Below, piece by piece: positions 13,570-22,737 of a stretch of DNA of 28,064 nt; position 1 is the stretch's first letter, and every line of letters starts with the position of its first letter. The notes beneath the pieces are model-generated. The model was not told the origin of the DNA, did no database searches, and was given only the letters and a program-made list of their open reading frames with translations. The stretch is from Flemingiibacterium sp045600005 (GTDB lineage: Bacteria; Bacillota; Clostridia; Oscillospirales; CAG-272): positions 1 to 28,064 of the forward strand of contig JAZRXB010000325.1 in assembly GCA_045600005.1 (NCBI GenBank), in the 5' to 3' direction. The translations under genes and the position numbers were made by a program.

Positions 13570-15432
13570 TTATCGTGCGAAATCGTCAGAATCGGTCGTA
13601 AATCTAAGCATGAAATAGAGCGCCCAGTCCTGATCGTTCGCATACGGGTCCCAGAAAGACCCCACCTGCCCGTTGACCGTGTAGGGGAAGACGAACGCAC
13701 AGGATGCTCTGCCGTCCGGGAAGAACATCGAAAGCGGTCCGCGCATCGAATCCTCCGCGCGTTTCAGATACTTCTCGTCTCCCGTCAGCTTGTAGTAGCT
13801 GAAGAACGAGTTTCCGGTCAGCGCGCTCCAGTAGTGCGGGAAGGTGTCGCCATAGCATTTTCTTTTGCCGAACCAATAGCCGTCCCAGTGACGGAGCGCG
13901 ACCTCGTTCATATGGTAATCAGGCTGCATTCCGTTGAACTTTTCGAGAATATCGAGCTGTTTTACCGCGCCTTCGAGATACTTCTTCTCCTCGGTCAGGC
14001 GGCAGAATTCGAGCATCAGCTCGGCGGCGGGCGCGACGATGCTCTGTTCGTAGTGGACCTCGTGCGGCGGATAGTCCGTTCCGATCCCGTACAGCGTGTC
14101 GGCGTGCTGACGGAAGCAGCCGGTCAGCTTCTCTGCCAGTCCGTTCATGCCCTCGGCTTCAAGATACTTCACCAGACGGTAATACGGCGTTTCAAACGCA
14201 TAGAAATGCGCGCCGCCCGCCGCATAGTAGGCAAGCGAAGCCTTCGCCGCGTCGGTCAGGTACTTCGGGTCGCGCCGGTACAGGTACAGCTCGGTGAAGA
14301 ACAGCACCATCCACGGATAGTTGTACAGCCGTACCCGCTCGTTATTATGCAGATAATCGTTGAAGGTCTCGCCGGTCTCGGCGTCGAAAATCTCGCGGTA
14401 AACGAACGCCGTGTAGCGGTCGAGGCTCGCTTCGAGCTTCGCGTCGGGATGCTTCATCAGATACCGGATGATCAGCAGCGCCATGCCGCAGCGCTCGCGG
14501 GCGGCGTTGTGGTCGCCGTTGGTATCGTAGCGCATATGCTCTTCTTCGTTGTCGTATTCGAGATACGCGCCGTCGAGATGAGAGCCTTCGCAGAGATACT
14601 GCTGACGCGACGCGATGAATCCGCAGCGGACCTTCGCCAGCGTCCACAGCTCCGGCAGGACATTCACCGACGCATAGGTCGACACGCCGCCGACCGTCAC
14701 GTCATAGCGCCGCTCGCCTGCGGCGTCCGCTTTTTCGCAGACCGTGACGATCCCGTCCTTCACCTCGAACGGGACCGCTTCGCCGTCCCGCGTGACCCGG
14801 ACGTCCGCATCCGACAGTGCCTTCGCGCCGCGGATCGTCAGTCGGATCGGCTCGCCTTCAAACAGGACGTACCGTTCGGCGTCGATCCTGACAAAACGCG
14901 GATCCAGTTCCATCGCCTTCCGGAAGAAATCTTCCTTTCCGTCGTGCCAGAACAGCCTCCATTCGACCGTCAGGGTCTGTCCCGGTTCGAGAACGGCGGG
15001 CGACGGATGCAGGATGATGTCGCCCCGGTCGTTGCTCATGCGCTTGAGGTCGCGTTCGACGCTGTACGAGCCGAGCGAGCCTTCGGTCAGCACCAGACCG
15101 AGATGCGGTCCGAAGCCGCCCATCCGCAGCGCCAGCACCCAGCTGACCTCGCCGCCGCAGAAAACGTGCGCGTGGCAGCGGTTGGTGATGCAGTCCGACC
15201 CGTTCAGATATTCGTCGTTGAAGGTGGCATAGATCGAAATATCGAAAAGCGAGGTGAAGATGACCTGTTCCGTCGTATTCGTAAAGGTATAGCGTTCGGT
15301 GATCACGCCGTCCGCTTCGGTCTGTTCGCATTTCGCTTCCAGCCCCTTTTTGCAGACGACCGTTCCCCATTCCTTCGCGCCCTCGACCCAGTTCATGCGG
15401 TGCGGGTCGAGCGGATGAATCAGTTCCTTCAT
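13570..15432 (-). CDS. Putative glycan-active protein: beta-sandwich plus (alpha/alpha) toroid-like region
   Basis: 620 residues; I do not recognise a specific family. The first ~290 residues are rich in beta strands and typical of a carbohydrate-enzyme N-terminal sandwich (FTNTTEQVIFTSLFDISIYA, EPGQTLTVEWRLFWHDGKED). The remainder is helical with repeated aromatic motifs (LYNYPWMVLFFTELYLYRRDPKYL, YYAAGGAHFYAFETPYYRLVKYL, HYWSALTGNSFFSYYKLTGDEKY), typical of six-hairpin glycosidases and polysaccharide lyases. There is no signal peptide, so it is cytoplasmic. It is the last gene of a three-gene operon, 27 bp after the DUF4091 gene, with a GGGAAAGGAA ribosome site and a terminator after it. 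A lyase, an unsaturated-uronyl hydrolase-like enzyme or an exo-glycosidase are all possible; the catalytic residues are not identifiable by eye. Confidence 0.7.
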   Translation of the reverse strand: MKELIHPLDPHRMNWVEGAKEWGTVVCKKGLEAKCEQTEADGVITERYTFTNTTEQVIFTSLFDISIYATFNDEYLNGSDCITNRCHAHVFCGGEVSWVLALRMGGFGPHLGLVLTEGSLGSYSVERDLKRMSNDRGDIILHPSPAVLEPGQTLTVEWRLFWHDGKEDFFRKAMELDPRFVRIDAERYVLFEGEPIRLTIRGAKALSDADVRVTRDGEAVPFEVKDGIVTVCEKADAAGERRYDVTVGGVSTYASVNVLPELWTLAKVRCGFIASRQQYLCEGSHLDGAYLEYDNEEEHMRYDTNGDHNAARERCGMALLIIRYLMKHPDAKLEASLDRYTAFVYREIFDAETGETFNDYLHNNERVRLYNYPWMVLFFTELYLYRRDPKYLTDAAKASLAYYAAGGAHFYAFETPYYRLVKYLEAEGMNGLAEKLTGCFRQHADTLYGIGTDYPPHEVHYEQSIVAPAAELMLEFCRLTEEKKYLEGAVKQLDILEKFNGMQPDYHMNEVALRHWDGYWFGKRKCYGDTFPHYWSALTGNSFFSYYKLTGDEKYLKRAEDSMRGPLSMFFPDGRASCAFVFPYTVNGQVGSFWDPYANDQDWALYFMLRFTTDSDDFAR

Positions 15433-15459
15433 GTTCGATTCCTTTCCCGGGCAGCCGGT

Positions 15460-17112
15460 TTATTCGCCGAGCAGCGCGTTGACCTTTTCACGAAGCGTGA
15501 GCAGATAATCCATCCCGTGCGGATAGGATGCGAAGGTCATCGGCTCCTCGCAGCCCTCCTCGATGAGCGCCAGCACCTTTTCGCGTCCGAGCTTTCTTTC
15601 GAGCAGCTTCAGCGCGCGCAGGTCCTGCAAAGCCTCGTAGAACATCGCGCCGTGCAGCGAGTAGCGCGCCTTTCCGTCCTCGCCCGGATACACGACGAGC
15701 GTGTCTCCTGCCGGAACGAAATAGTCGCCGCAGGTGTCGGTATAGGGGTTCAGCGGATGGAGCGAGCCCTGGCTGTACCAGAAGTTGAAGCCCCACTGTA
15801 AGAAGCCCCTGATCTCGAACTTGTAAAGCTGTTCGCCGAGGATGCGCGTGCGCTGACCGGGCATGGCGACGAAACGGTTCGAGACGTTCACCGCCTGACC
15901 GCAGCAGTAATAGGTCCAGAGATCCGGCACGTGATTTTCAAGGAAGGGCGTGATGTGATTGGTCGCGGGGATCGGCGTGGTGCAGGCGCCGGTCGCGTAG
16001 AAGTCGTAGTTCGACAGCGCGTCCATCATGTGGTAGCCTTCGAGAATGTCGGCGACAAGAGCCTTCGCCTTCATGTAGCTTTCGAGCTGCGTCAGATTCG
16101 GCTCGTCCGAAATGTGGAACCAGCACTGTCTGTCGATACCGAGCTCCTTCAAGTGCGCGACAAGCTCTCCTGTGAACGCGCGGATGAAGGTCTTATACTC
16201 GTCTCCGGTCGAATCGGTGTCCCAGCCGAAAATGCGTTTGATCTCGCCGTTCACGTCGGCGACGACCTTCGGCGCGTGGATGGCGCCCCACTGAGAGAAC
16301 AGGTGCGAAATTTCAAAATAGCGGAAGCCCTTTTCCTTCGCGAGCTTCACATAGCGGTCGAGCTTTTCATAGCCGAACACATAGCCGTCGTCCGTCACTT
16401 TGATATCGACGAGCTGAACGGTCGGACGCTCGTGACCGACGGCAGTGTCGAGCGGCGGGGTGAGGACCGGCGTCAGGAGCATATTGAGTCCGCTGCGGCG
16501 GGCAGCTTCCATGTAATTGCCGATCAGCTCCCAGTGCCGTTCGCTGAAAATTTCGCAGCCGTAATAGGTCGCGATGCAGTCGTTGTGGAACCAGTGCGTG
16601 ACGATCATCTCGTCTTCGGGCAGCATGGCGTCGATAACTCTGACCGAAAGCGTCGAAGCGGTCTTCTCCTCGCCGATCGTGACGGTAAAGGTCACGTCAT
16701 AGGTGCCGGGCGTCAAACCGTCGGTGTTCTCGATGGTGACGAACAGCGAGCGCAGCTGTCCGTGTACGACCACCAGCGGCAGCTTCATGTCGAACGGAAG
16801 CAGCAGGTCGGGATACAGACCCGGCTCGGTGCGCAGATAATTGTCGTCGTGCGCGTTCGGATAGGCGGGCAGCGTGACCGGCACAGGCTCCACCTTGGAG
16901 ATGGTCATGCTGTCGAAAAGCGGGCTGTCGACCGTCAGATCGGCATACTGCTTGGGCGACGCGCTGAGCTGGTCGTAGGTGTAGGCAAACTGGAAGGAGA
17001 GACGTTCGTTGCGGCACATGGAGATCTGCGTGAGCGTCTTTTTGTCCTCGATCTTTTCGTCGAGGAAGCACTTCTCGACAGAGGGAAGGAATTTTGTTCT
17101 GATTTCAGGCAT
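15460..17112 (-). CDS. DUF4091 / GH123-like glycoside hydrolase
   Basis: 550 residues. Residues ~1-165 are beta-rich (N-terminal sandwich), followed by a TIM-barrel-like region carrying HISDEP (D336-E337). This Asp-Glu pair is the hallmark of GH123 N-acetyl-beta-galactosaminidases, which use substrate-assisted catalysis. The later WGFNFWYSQG and DLRALKLLER segments match the C-terminal part of the DUF4091 family. There is no signal peptide. It is the middle gene of the operon, 46 bp after the GH35 gene, with AAAGGA before the ATG. Activity on N-acetylgalactosaminides is inferred from the family; DUF4091 members are mostly uncharacterised. Confidence 0.82.
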   Translation of the reverse strand: MPEIRTKFLPSVEKCFLDEKIEDKKTLTQISMCRNERLSFQFAYTYDQLSASPKQYADLTVDSPLFDSMTISKVEPVPVTLPAYPNAHDDNYLRTEPGLYPDLLLPFDMKLPLVVVHGQLRSLFVTIENTDGLTPGTYDVTFTVTIGEEKTASTLSVRVIDAMLPEDEMIVTHWFHNDCIATYYGCEIFSERHWELIGNYMEAARRSGLNMLLTPVLTPPLDTAVGHERPTVQLVDIKVTDDGYVFGYEKLDRYVKLAKEKGFRYFEISHLFSQWGAIHAPKVVADVNGEIKRIFGWDTDSTGDEYKTFIRAFTGELVAHLKELGIDRQCWFHISDEPNLTQLESYMKAKALVADILEGYHMMDALSNYDFYATGACTTPIPATNHITPFLENHVPDLWTYYCCGQAVNVSNRFVAMPGQRTRILGEQLYKFEIRGFLQWGFNFWYSQGSLHPLNPYTDTCGDYFVPAGDTLVVYPGEDGKARYSLHGAMFYEALQDLRALKLLERKLGREKVLALIEEGCEEPMTFASYPHGMDYLLTLREKVNALLGE

Positions 17113-17158
17113 GATGTTGCGTTCCTTTCATGATGATATATAACAGAGCGTACCGTTT

Positions 17159-19087
17159 TCACGCCTGAGGCGCGAAGGTCAGCTCGGCGTTTGTCCTGAT
17201 CGAATCAAGCAGCGCTTCGGGTGAGAAGACCGCGCCCGGCGCTCTGCCGCCGGCATACTGCTCAAACACGAGGATCGTGTTGTTTTCACGTAAAAGCTCG
17301 CCAGGAATATACAGCGTGTCCTGCGGACCGATCGCCCAGTACCGTCCGAGCGGGAAGCCGTTGACCCAGACGGCGCCCTTCGTCATCGGCGCTCTGCCGT
17401 CCGGCACGCCGCCGCGGAAGCGGAGGAAAGCGTCCTCGCCCGGCTTCGCCGCGAAATGTCCGCGGAAGAAGCGGGGACCGGTCTCACCGACCGCACAGTC
17501 AGCCGTGATCGGCGTTTCGGGTTTCAGCCGGGCGACTGAACCATCCCGCAGCGGAAGCGTGAAGATCTCCCAGTTCATGACGATGCCGCGGTTGTACATC
17601 ACACCGCCGCTCTTATACTTCACATCGAGACGCACGCAGCCGAGGATGCCCTTCTTTTCGTACAGCATATGGTAGCCGTAGCAGATTCGTCCGAGATTCT
17701 CGACCAGAATGTCGACCTGCGCTTCCTTGCCCGGAACATCGAAGACGAGCGGCTCGCACGGACGCTCGCGGTAGTACGTCGCGCGGTAAACGCCGTCGAT
17801 AAAGATATCCGCCCGGTCGTGCAGACCGTCGATGTACAGGATATAGCTCGAATCCGGGTCGGTGCGCAGGAGCTTCGTGCGGTACAGGATGTAGCCGTAG
17901 TCCTGATCGAGCGATTCCATCGAGCGGACGCCGCCCGCCTTCACGCGCTTTTCGCAGACCGTCTCCATCACCGCCGGGTCAAACAGCTCGGCGCTGCCTT
18001 CCCAGACGATCTCCTCCGGCGTCTGGACCGGCGGCTTTTCGGGAACGGGCGGCAGCTCGTCGAGGCTCATGCCGCGCCATGCCGCCAGCGCTTCGCGGCA
18101 TTTGAAGTATTTTTCGGTCGGCGTGCCGTCCTCGCTGACCGGCGCGTCGGTGTCGTAGCTCGTCGTGAAGGGCATGAAGCGGTTCGGCTCGCCCTTCGTC
18201 GGCAGACGGTAGGTCGAATGGTTCGCGCCGGAAAAGAAGCCGAAGCTCGTTCCGCCGCAGAACATATAGAAGTTGACATACGCGCCGGTTTCCAGCGCTT
18301 CGCGGTAATTCTTCGCCACGGTCTCCGCGCTCTGACGCGCCGGAACGCCGCCCCACTGCATCGCACAGCCGCCCCAGAATTCGGACACATAGACCGGGAA
18401 ATCCTGCTGGAAGCGGCGGAGCTGCTTCACTGCGGCGGGAACGTTGCTCCGAAGGTCGATGCAGGACCAGATCTCCGGGAAGCCGCCGAAGATCTGCTTG
18501 TACATATCGGGACCGCCCGCCGTGAAGAACGGCACGTCGATGCCGAATTCGCGGTACATTTTTCCAAGCTCGCGCAGATACTCGAGATCCATGCCGAAGC
18601 TGCCGTACTCGTTTTCCAGCGCGACCGCGATGACCGGACCGCCGTTCGTCGACAGCATCGGCACGATCTCACGGCAGAGCCGTTCGGTATAGGCGCGGCA
18701 GTGCGCAAGATAGCTTTCATCCGAAGTGCGCGGGCAGACGCCGTCCTCTTTCAGAAGCCAGTACGGAAGTCCGCCGAAATCGCACTCCGAGCAGATATAG
18801 GGCGCGGGACGGAGCATGACGTAAAGCCCCTCCTCCGCGCACATTTCGAGAAAGGCTTTCAGGTCGAGATTTCCTTCAAAGCAGAATTTCCCCTTCTCCG
18901 GCTCGTGGAGATCCCACGGGACATAGGTCTGCACGGCGGTCAGACCGAACGCCTTCATCAGCTTTAAGCGATAGCGCCAGCCGCCGGTCAGCGTGCGGAA
19001 ATAATGGAAGTCGCCGGACGCGAGATAAAAATCTTCTCCGCCGAGCGTCAGACGGTCGGGAAGAATGGTCATAAGCTGTTTTTTCAT
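17159..19087 (-). CDS. GH35 beta-galactosidase
   Basis: 642 residues. Retaining glycosidase that releases terminal beta-galactose. The N-terminal barrel (residues ~8-330) contains SGDFHYFR, TYVPWDLHEPEKG, LRPAPYICSECDFGGLP, the acid/base E160 in ALENEYGSFG and the nucleophile E236 in VSEFWGG. The C-terminal half shows jelly-roll segments, ending near KGAVWVNGFPLGRYW, the usual GH35 tail motif. Many GH35 enzymes are secreted, but this one has no signal peptide, so it is intracellular and needs an importer not seen in the window. CAGGAGG precedes the ATG. It is the first gene of the operon, behind its own promoter at 19156-19184. Confidence 0.93.
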   Translation of the reverse strand: MKKQLMTILPDRLTLGGEDFYLASGDFHYFRTLTGGWRYRLKLMKAFGLTAVQTYVPWDLHEPEKGKFCFEGNLDLKAFLEMCAEEGLYVMLRPAPYICSECDFGGLPYWLLKEDGVCPRTSDESYLAHCRAYTERLCREIVPMLSTNGGPVIAVALENEYGSFGMDLEYLRELGKMYREFGIDVPFFTAGGPDMYKQIFGGFPEIWSCIDLRSNVPAAVKQLRRFQQDFPVYVSEFWGGCAMQWGGVPARQSAETVAKNYREALETGAYVNFYMFCGGTSFGFFSGANHSTYRLPTKGEPNRFMPFTTSYDTDAPVSEDGTPTEKYFKCREALAAWRGMSLDELPPVPEKPPVQTPEEIVWEGSAELFDPAVMETVCEKRVKAGGVRSMESLDQDYGYILYRTKLLRTDPDSSYILYIDGLHDRADIFIDGVYRATYYRERPCEPLVFDVPGKEAQVDILVENLGRICYGYHMLYEKKGILGCVRLDVKYKSGGVMYNRGIVMNWEIFTLPLRDGSVARLKPETPITADCAVGETGPRFFRGHFAAKPGEDAFLRFRGGVPDGRAPMTKGAVWVNGFPLGRYWAIGPQDTLYIPGELLRENNTILVFEQYAGGRAPGAVFSPEALLDSIRTNAELTFAPQA

Positions 19088-19155
19088 GATAATATGCCTC
19101 CTGTCAGCAAGATGGTTCCAAAGACTGCGGTCATTATTTCAAAAAACCTGTTTCT

Positions 19156-19184
19156 ATCCTATCACACTTTTCTCTGCCGTGCAA
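19156..19184 (-). promoter_or_regulatory. Sigma-A promoter for the glycan operon
   Basis: On the minus strand TTGCAC (19184-19179), a 17-bp spacer and TAGGAT (19161-19156), with TGA as an extended -10. The leader is about 65 nt. No obvious catabolite-response element was noticed. Confidence 0.7.
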
Positions 19185-19220
19185 GGCACAAAATGCGCAT
19201 CCTTGTGGACAAAATGAACC

Positions 19221-20675
19221 TCAGCGGTTTTTCCACGTGGACGGCGCGAACAGCAGGATCAGCGGGAAGATCTCAAGCCGTCCCGCCAGCATATCGAAGG
19301 ACAGGATCAGCTTGGACACGCCCGACAGTCCGCCGAAGCTCCCCATCGGTCCGACCGCGCCGAGTCCCGGTCCGATGTTGTTCAGACAGGCGGTCACGGC
19401 GGTGAAGCCGGTCACAAGGTCGCACCCGTCGATCGCTTCGAGGAAGAACAGCGACGCGCCGAAGATCATGATATACACGATAAGGAAGGAGGACGCGCTG
19501 CGAAGAGTCTCGCGCTCGGCGGGCTTGCCCTCGAAATTGATCGAAACGACCGCACGGGGATGCAGCATATACTTGATCTCGCGCAGACCGGTCTTCATCA
19601 GAAGCAGGACGCGCCCGACCTTGATGCCGCCGCCGGTCGAACCCGCCATCGCGCCGCAGAACATCAGCAGGACGAGGATCGTCTTCGAGAGCGCGGGCCA
19701 TTCGTTGAAGTCGCAGGTCGAAAAGCCGGTCGTCGTGATGATCGAAGCGACCTGGAAGAACGCATAGCGAACGCCGTTCGCCGCGCCGCCTACCGAGCGG
19801 CTGATATCGAACGCGATGAGAGCGGTCGCGGCTGTGACGATGCCGGCGTACCAGTGAAGCTCCTCGCTTTTCACCGCTTCGGCGAAATGTCCGATGACAA
19901 GGAAATAATACAGGTTGAAGTTCACGCCGAACAGCACCATGAAAATGCCGATCACGTAATCGAAATACGCGCTGTCGTAGAACGCGATGCTGTCGTTCTT
20001 GATGCCGAAGCCGCCCGTTCCGGCGGTTCCGAACGACGTGAGCAGACTGTCGAACAGCGGCATCCCGCCGATGAGCAGCAGCACGACCTGGATCGCCGTC
20101 ATGATGATGTACAGACCGTACATGATGCGCGCGGTCCGGCTGAGTCTGGCGACCAGCTTGCCGACCTTCGGTCCGGGGACCTCGGCGCGCATGACGTGCA
20201 TCATGTTGCCCGACCGGGTGTCCGCCTGCGGCAGGATCGCCATGACGAAGACCAGCACGCCCATGCCGCCGATCCAGTGCGTAAAGCTGCGCCAGAACAG
20301 GATGCCGCGATCGAACTCCTCGATGGCGGGCACAACGCTCGCGCCGGTGGTCGTAAAGCCCGAAACGGATTCAAAGAAGGCGTCGATGAAGCTGTCCATG
20401 TATCCGCCGATGACGAACGGCAGCGCGCCGATCACCGACAGGATGATCCATGACAGTCCGACCGTGACAAAGCCCTCTCTGGCGAAGATCGCTTTCTCCT
20501 TCGGACGGAAAAACGTCATGACCGTTCCGATCACAAGCGAAAGAATGATCGGGATCAGGAAAACCGGAAGCCGTCCCTCTCCGTAAATCAGCGAGCAGAT
20601 CATCGACGGCAGCATCAGGACCCCTTCGGTCTGGATGATGCGTCCGATGATGTAGACAATCATTCTGTAATTCAT
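19221..20675 (-). CDS. trkH: Trk potassium uptake system membrane subunit TrkH
   Basis: 484-residue integral membrane K+ translocating subunit. The four pore-loop filter segments are all present: TTTGAS (108-113), GTAGTGGFG (216-224), TTTGFS (314-319) and NNIGPG (432-437), each following a hydrophobic helix as in the TrkH/KtrB superfamily. It starts 8 bp after trkA stops, so the two form an operon with the regulator first. Length is normal for TrkH. No terminator is evident in the 35 bp before the next promoter. Confidence 0.95.
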   Translation of the reverse strand: MNYRMIVYIIGRIIQTEGVLMLPSMICSLIYGEGRLPVFLIPIILSLVIGTVMTFFRPKEKAIFAREGFVTVGLSWIILSVIGALPFVIGGYMDSFIDAFFESVSGFTTTGASVVPAIEEFDRGILFWRSFTHWIGGMGVLVFVMAILPQADTRSGNMMHVMRAEVPGPKVGKLVARLSRTARIMYGLYIIMTAIQVVLLLIGGMPLFDSLLTSFGTAGTGGFGIKNDSIAFYDSAYFDYVIGIFMVLFGVNFNLYYFLVIGHFAEAVKSEELHWYAGIVTAATALIAFDISRSVGGAANGVRYAFFQVASIITTTGFSTCDFNEWPALSKTILVLLMFCGAMAGSTGGGIKVGRVLLLMKTGLREIKYMLHPRAVVSINFEGKPAERETLRSASSFLIVYIMIFGASLFFLEAIDGCDLVTGFTAVTACLNNIGPGLGAVGPMGSFGGLSGVSKLILSFDMLAGRLEIFPLILLFAPSTWKNR

Positions 20676-20683
20676 ACGCCGCC

Positions 20684-22042
20684 TCAGCCGAGAATATCGG
20701 TCAGATCGCGCAGCTTTTCCTCGCTGTGCGCCACGACGATCACGCTGTCGCCCGCTTCGATGGTGTCCGCGCCGTGCGGGTAAAGGATGCGTCCGCCGCG
20801 GATGATGCAGGCGAGCAGCAGATTCTTCCGCAGCCGCATTTCCTTGATCGGCACGCTGAGGAAGCCGAAGCCGTCGGACGCGGTGAATTCGAGCGCTTCC
20901 ACGCTGTCGTCGACCAGACGGTAGAGCGTCTGGATCGAGCTGCCGTCGGAGTTTTCGATGCCGCGCAGATAGCGCAGAATGTTGTTGGACGAGATGTTCT
21001 TCGGCGAGACGATGCAGTCCAGTCCGATGGTCGACAGCATCTTCATCATGTCGAGATGATTGATCTTGGTGATCACCTTATCGACCTTCCGCGTTCCGGC
21101 GAACATGGAAATAATGATGTTTTCCTCGTCGATGCCGGTCAGCGAGACGAGCGCGTCGACCTGATCGACGCCTTCCTCCAGCAGCGTGTCGCTGTCGGTG
21201 CCGTCTCCGTTGATGATCATCGCCTTCGGCAGAAGCTCCGAGAGCTGTTCGGCGCGTTCGCGTTCGCGCTCGACGATCTTGACCTGAATGCCGAGAGAAA
21301 TCAGCATTTCAGCGAGATAAAACGCGATCTTGCCGCCGCCGACGATCATGACGCTGCGGATCCGCTTTTCGGCGATGCCGAGCGCCTTGAAGAACGAAAC
21401 AAGCTCGGGGTGCGACGCGGTGATGTAAATGACGTCGTTCTCCGCCAGCACGAAATCGCCGGACGGGATCGTCACCTTGTCTCCGCGCCGGACCGCGCAG
21501 ACCAGCACGCTGACCTTATAGATCGACGACAGCTCGGACAGCCGTCTGCCGCAGAGCGGATGCTCCCGGTCAAGCATGATCTCCACCATGTCGACCGAAC
21601 CCTTGGCGAAGGTATCGACCTTGAGCGCCGCCGGGAACTGGATGATGCGCAGGATCTCATGCGCCGCGTCGTATTCGGGATTGACGACCATCGAAATGCC
21701 GAATTCGCTCTGCATGGCGGTGATCTGTTCGCCGTATTCGGGATTGCGGACGCGGGCGATGGTGTGCTTCGCGCCGAGATGGCGGGCGATCATGCAGCAG
21801 AGAATGTTCAGCTCGTCCGTCGCCGTGACGGCGATGAGCAGATCGGTATCCTTTACGCCGGCTTCCTCCAGCACCTTATTGCTCGCGCCGTTTCCGGCGA
21901 CGCCCATGACGTCGTATTCGTTCACGACGTTTTCGATGATCTGCTGGTCGGTGTCGACGACGATCACGTCGTGACCTTCTTTGGAAATATGAGAGGTGAG
22001 AAGACTTCCGACCTTGCCGCAGCCTACGATAATGATCTTCAT
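20684..22042 (-). CDS. trkA: Trk potassium uptake regulatory subunit TrkA
   Basis: 452-residue cytoplasmic gating protein that binds NAD(H)/ATP and controls TrkH. It has two tandem RCK (TrkA-N/TrkA-C) modules. The first Rossmann motif is IIIVGCGKVG (residues 3-12) followed by VVDTD, and the second is IVGGGKIA (233-240) after a TrkA-C domain. The duplicated form is full-length TrkA, not single-module KtrA. The start follows AAGGAA and has its own promoter at 22114-22142, divergent from the GntR operon. Confidence 0.95.
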   Translation of the reverse strand: MKIIIVGCGKVGSLLTSHISKEGHDVIVVDTDQQIIENVVNEYDVMGVAGNGASNKVLEEAGVKDTDLLIAVTATDELNILCCMIARHLGAKHTIARVRNPEYGEQITAMQSEFGISMVVNPEYDAAHEILRIIQFPAALKVDTFAKGSVDMVEIMLDREHPLCGRRLSELSSIYKVSVLVCAVRRGDKVTIPSGDFVLAENDVIYITASHPELVSFFKALGIAEKRIRSVMIVGGGKIAFYLAEMLISLGIQVKIVERERERAEQLSELLPKAMIINGDGTDSDTLLEEGVDQVDALVSLTGIDEENIIISMFAGTRKVDKVITKINHLDMMKMLSTIGLDCIVSPKNISSNNILRYLRGIENSDGSSIQTLYRLVDDSVEALEFTASDGFGFLSVPIKEMRLRKNLLLACIIRGGRILYPHGADTIEAGDSVIVVAHSEEKLRDLTDILG

Positions 22043-22113
22043 ATCGTTTCGTTTCCTTAATGTTTCAGAGTTGAATTTCCATTCCTGCTTTCACGGAATA
22101 TCTATTCTTATAT

Positions 22114-22142
22114 ATTGTAATCCATTCCGCGCCGGATTGCAA
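22114..22142 (-). promoter_or_regulatory. Sigma-A promoter for trkA-trkH
   Basis: On the minus strand TTGCAA (22142-22137), a 17-bp spacer and TACAAT (22119-22114). The leader is about 65 nt. The 99 bp between this -35 box and that of the divergent promoter hold no recognised element. Confidence 0.8.
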
Positions 22143-22241
22143 GAGCATACGCTTACTTTTTTCGGATTTCGGCAATTTCTCCGCAGAATATGAACAAACA
22201 GAGCGGGATTTGTAAAGAATCCGCCATTTTGGGGAAAGCTC

Positions 22242-22270
22242 TTGACAACGGAGGAACTGTATGGTATCCT
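22242..22270 (+). promoter_or_regulatory. Sigma-A promoter for the GntR-ABC operon
   Basis: TTGACA (22242-22247), a 17-bp spacer and TATCCT (22265-22270), with TGG as an extended -10. The in-frame ATG at 22261 overlaps the -10 region, so it is not the start codon. Confidence 0.85.
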
Positions 22271-22273
22271 ATG

Positions 22274-22311
22274 TGTGTACTATCACAGTTAATACAGTTA
22301 GAACAGTATTC
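22274..22311 (+). promoter_or_regulatory. Candidate operator in the GntR leader: inverted TGTG-N6-CACA plus three 9-bp direct repeats
   Basis: TGTG-N6-CACA at 22274-22287 is followed without gap by three head-to-tail 9-bp units beginning ACAGT (22285-22293, 22294-22302, 22303-22311). They start about at the transcription start and run to +35, a typical place for an autorepressor. Binding by the encoded GntR protein is inference. Confidence 0.45.
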
Positions 22312-22338
22312 GTATCCGCAGAAAGGAGACCGACCACC

Positions 22339-22737
22339 ATGGGCGTCATCACCGTCGATACCCGCGACCGCAAGCCGATCTGGGAACAGCTGGTCGAGAA
22401 CATCCGCCAGCTTGTCCTGCGCGGCGTGCTGAAACCGGACGAACAGCTTCCCAGCGTCCGCACGCTCGCCGGAGAGCTTGCCATCAATCCCAACACTATT
22501 CAGAAAGCCTACGCAGAGCTGGAACGGCTCGGCATCATCTGCTCCATGCAGGGACGCGGCAGCTTCATTTCGGGAAGCGTTTCCGCACTCTTTGACGCAC
22601 GGCGTTCACAGCTCTGCGAAGAAATGGAGCGCCTTTTCACCGCCGCAAAGGAAGCGGGCGTTTCGCTTTCCGACATCATCGGGACCGCCGAGCGCATCTT
22701 CGCGTCCTCCGCGCCCCAGAAAGGAACCGCATTATGA
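22339..22737 (+). CDS. GntR family transcriptional regulator, YtrA type
   Basis: 132 residues. The winged HTH at residues ~8-75 (PIWEQLVENIRQLVLRGVLK, then LPSVRTLAGELAINPNTIQKAYAELERLG and GRGSFIS) is the GntR N-terminal domain. Only a short ~55-residue helical tail follows, which defines the YtrA subfamily that usually lacks a ligand-binding domain. The ATG at 22339 follows GAAAGGAG. The TGA overlaps the ATPase start as ATGA. YtrA-type regulators normally repress their own ABC-transporter operon and respond to cell-wall-active compounds; the same is inferred here. Confidence 0.92.
   Translation: MGVITVDTRDRKPIWEQLVENIRQLVLRGVLKPDEQLPSVRTLAGELAINPNTIQKAYAELERLGIICSMQGRGSFISGSVSALFDARRSQLCEEMERLFTAAKEAGVSLSDIIGTAERIFASSAPQKGTAL

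Noticed and set aside
22261..22338. Upstream ATG for the GntR gene
   Set aside because: It overlaps the predicted -10 region and is followed by operator-like repeats; the ATG at 22339 has a GAAAGGAG site and starts the family domain.
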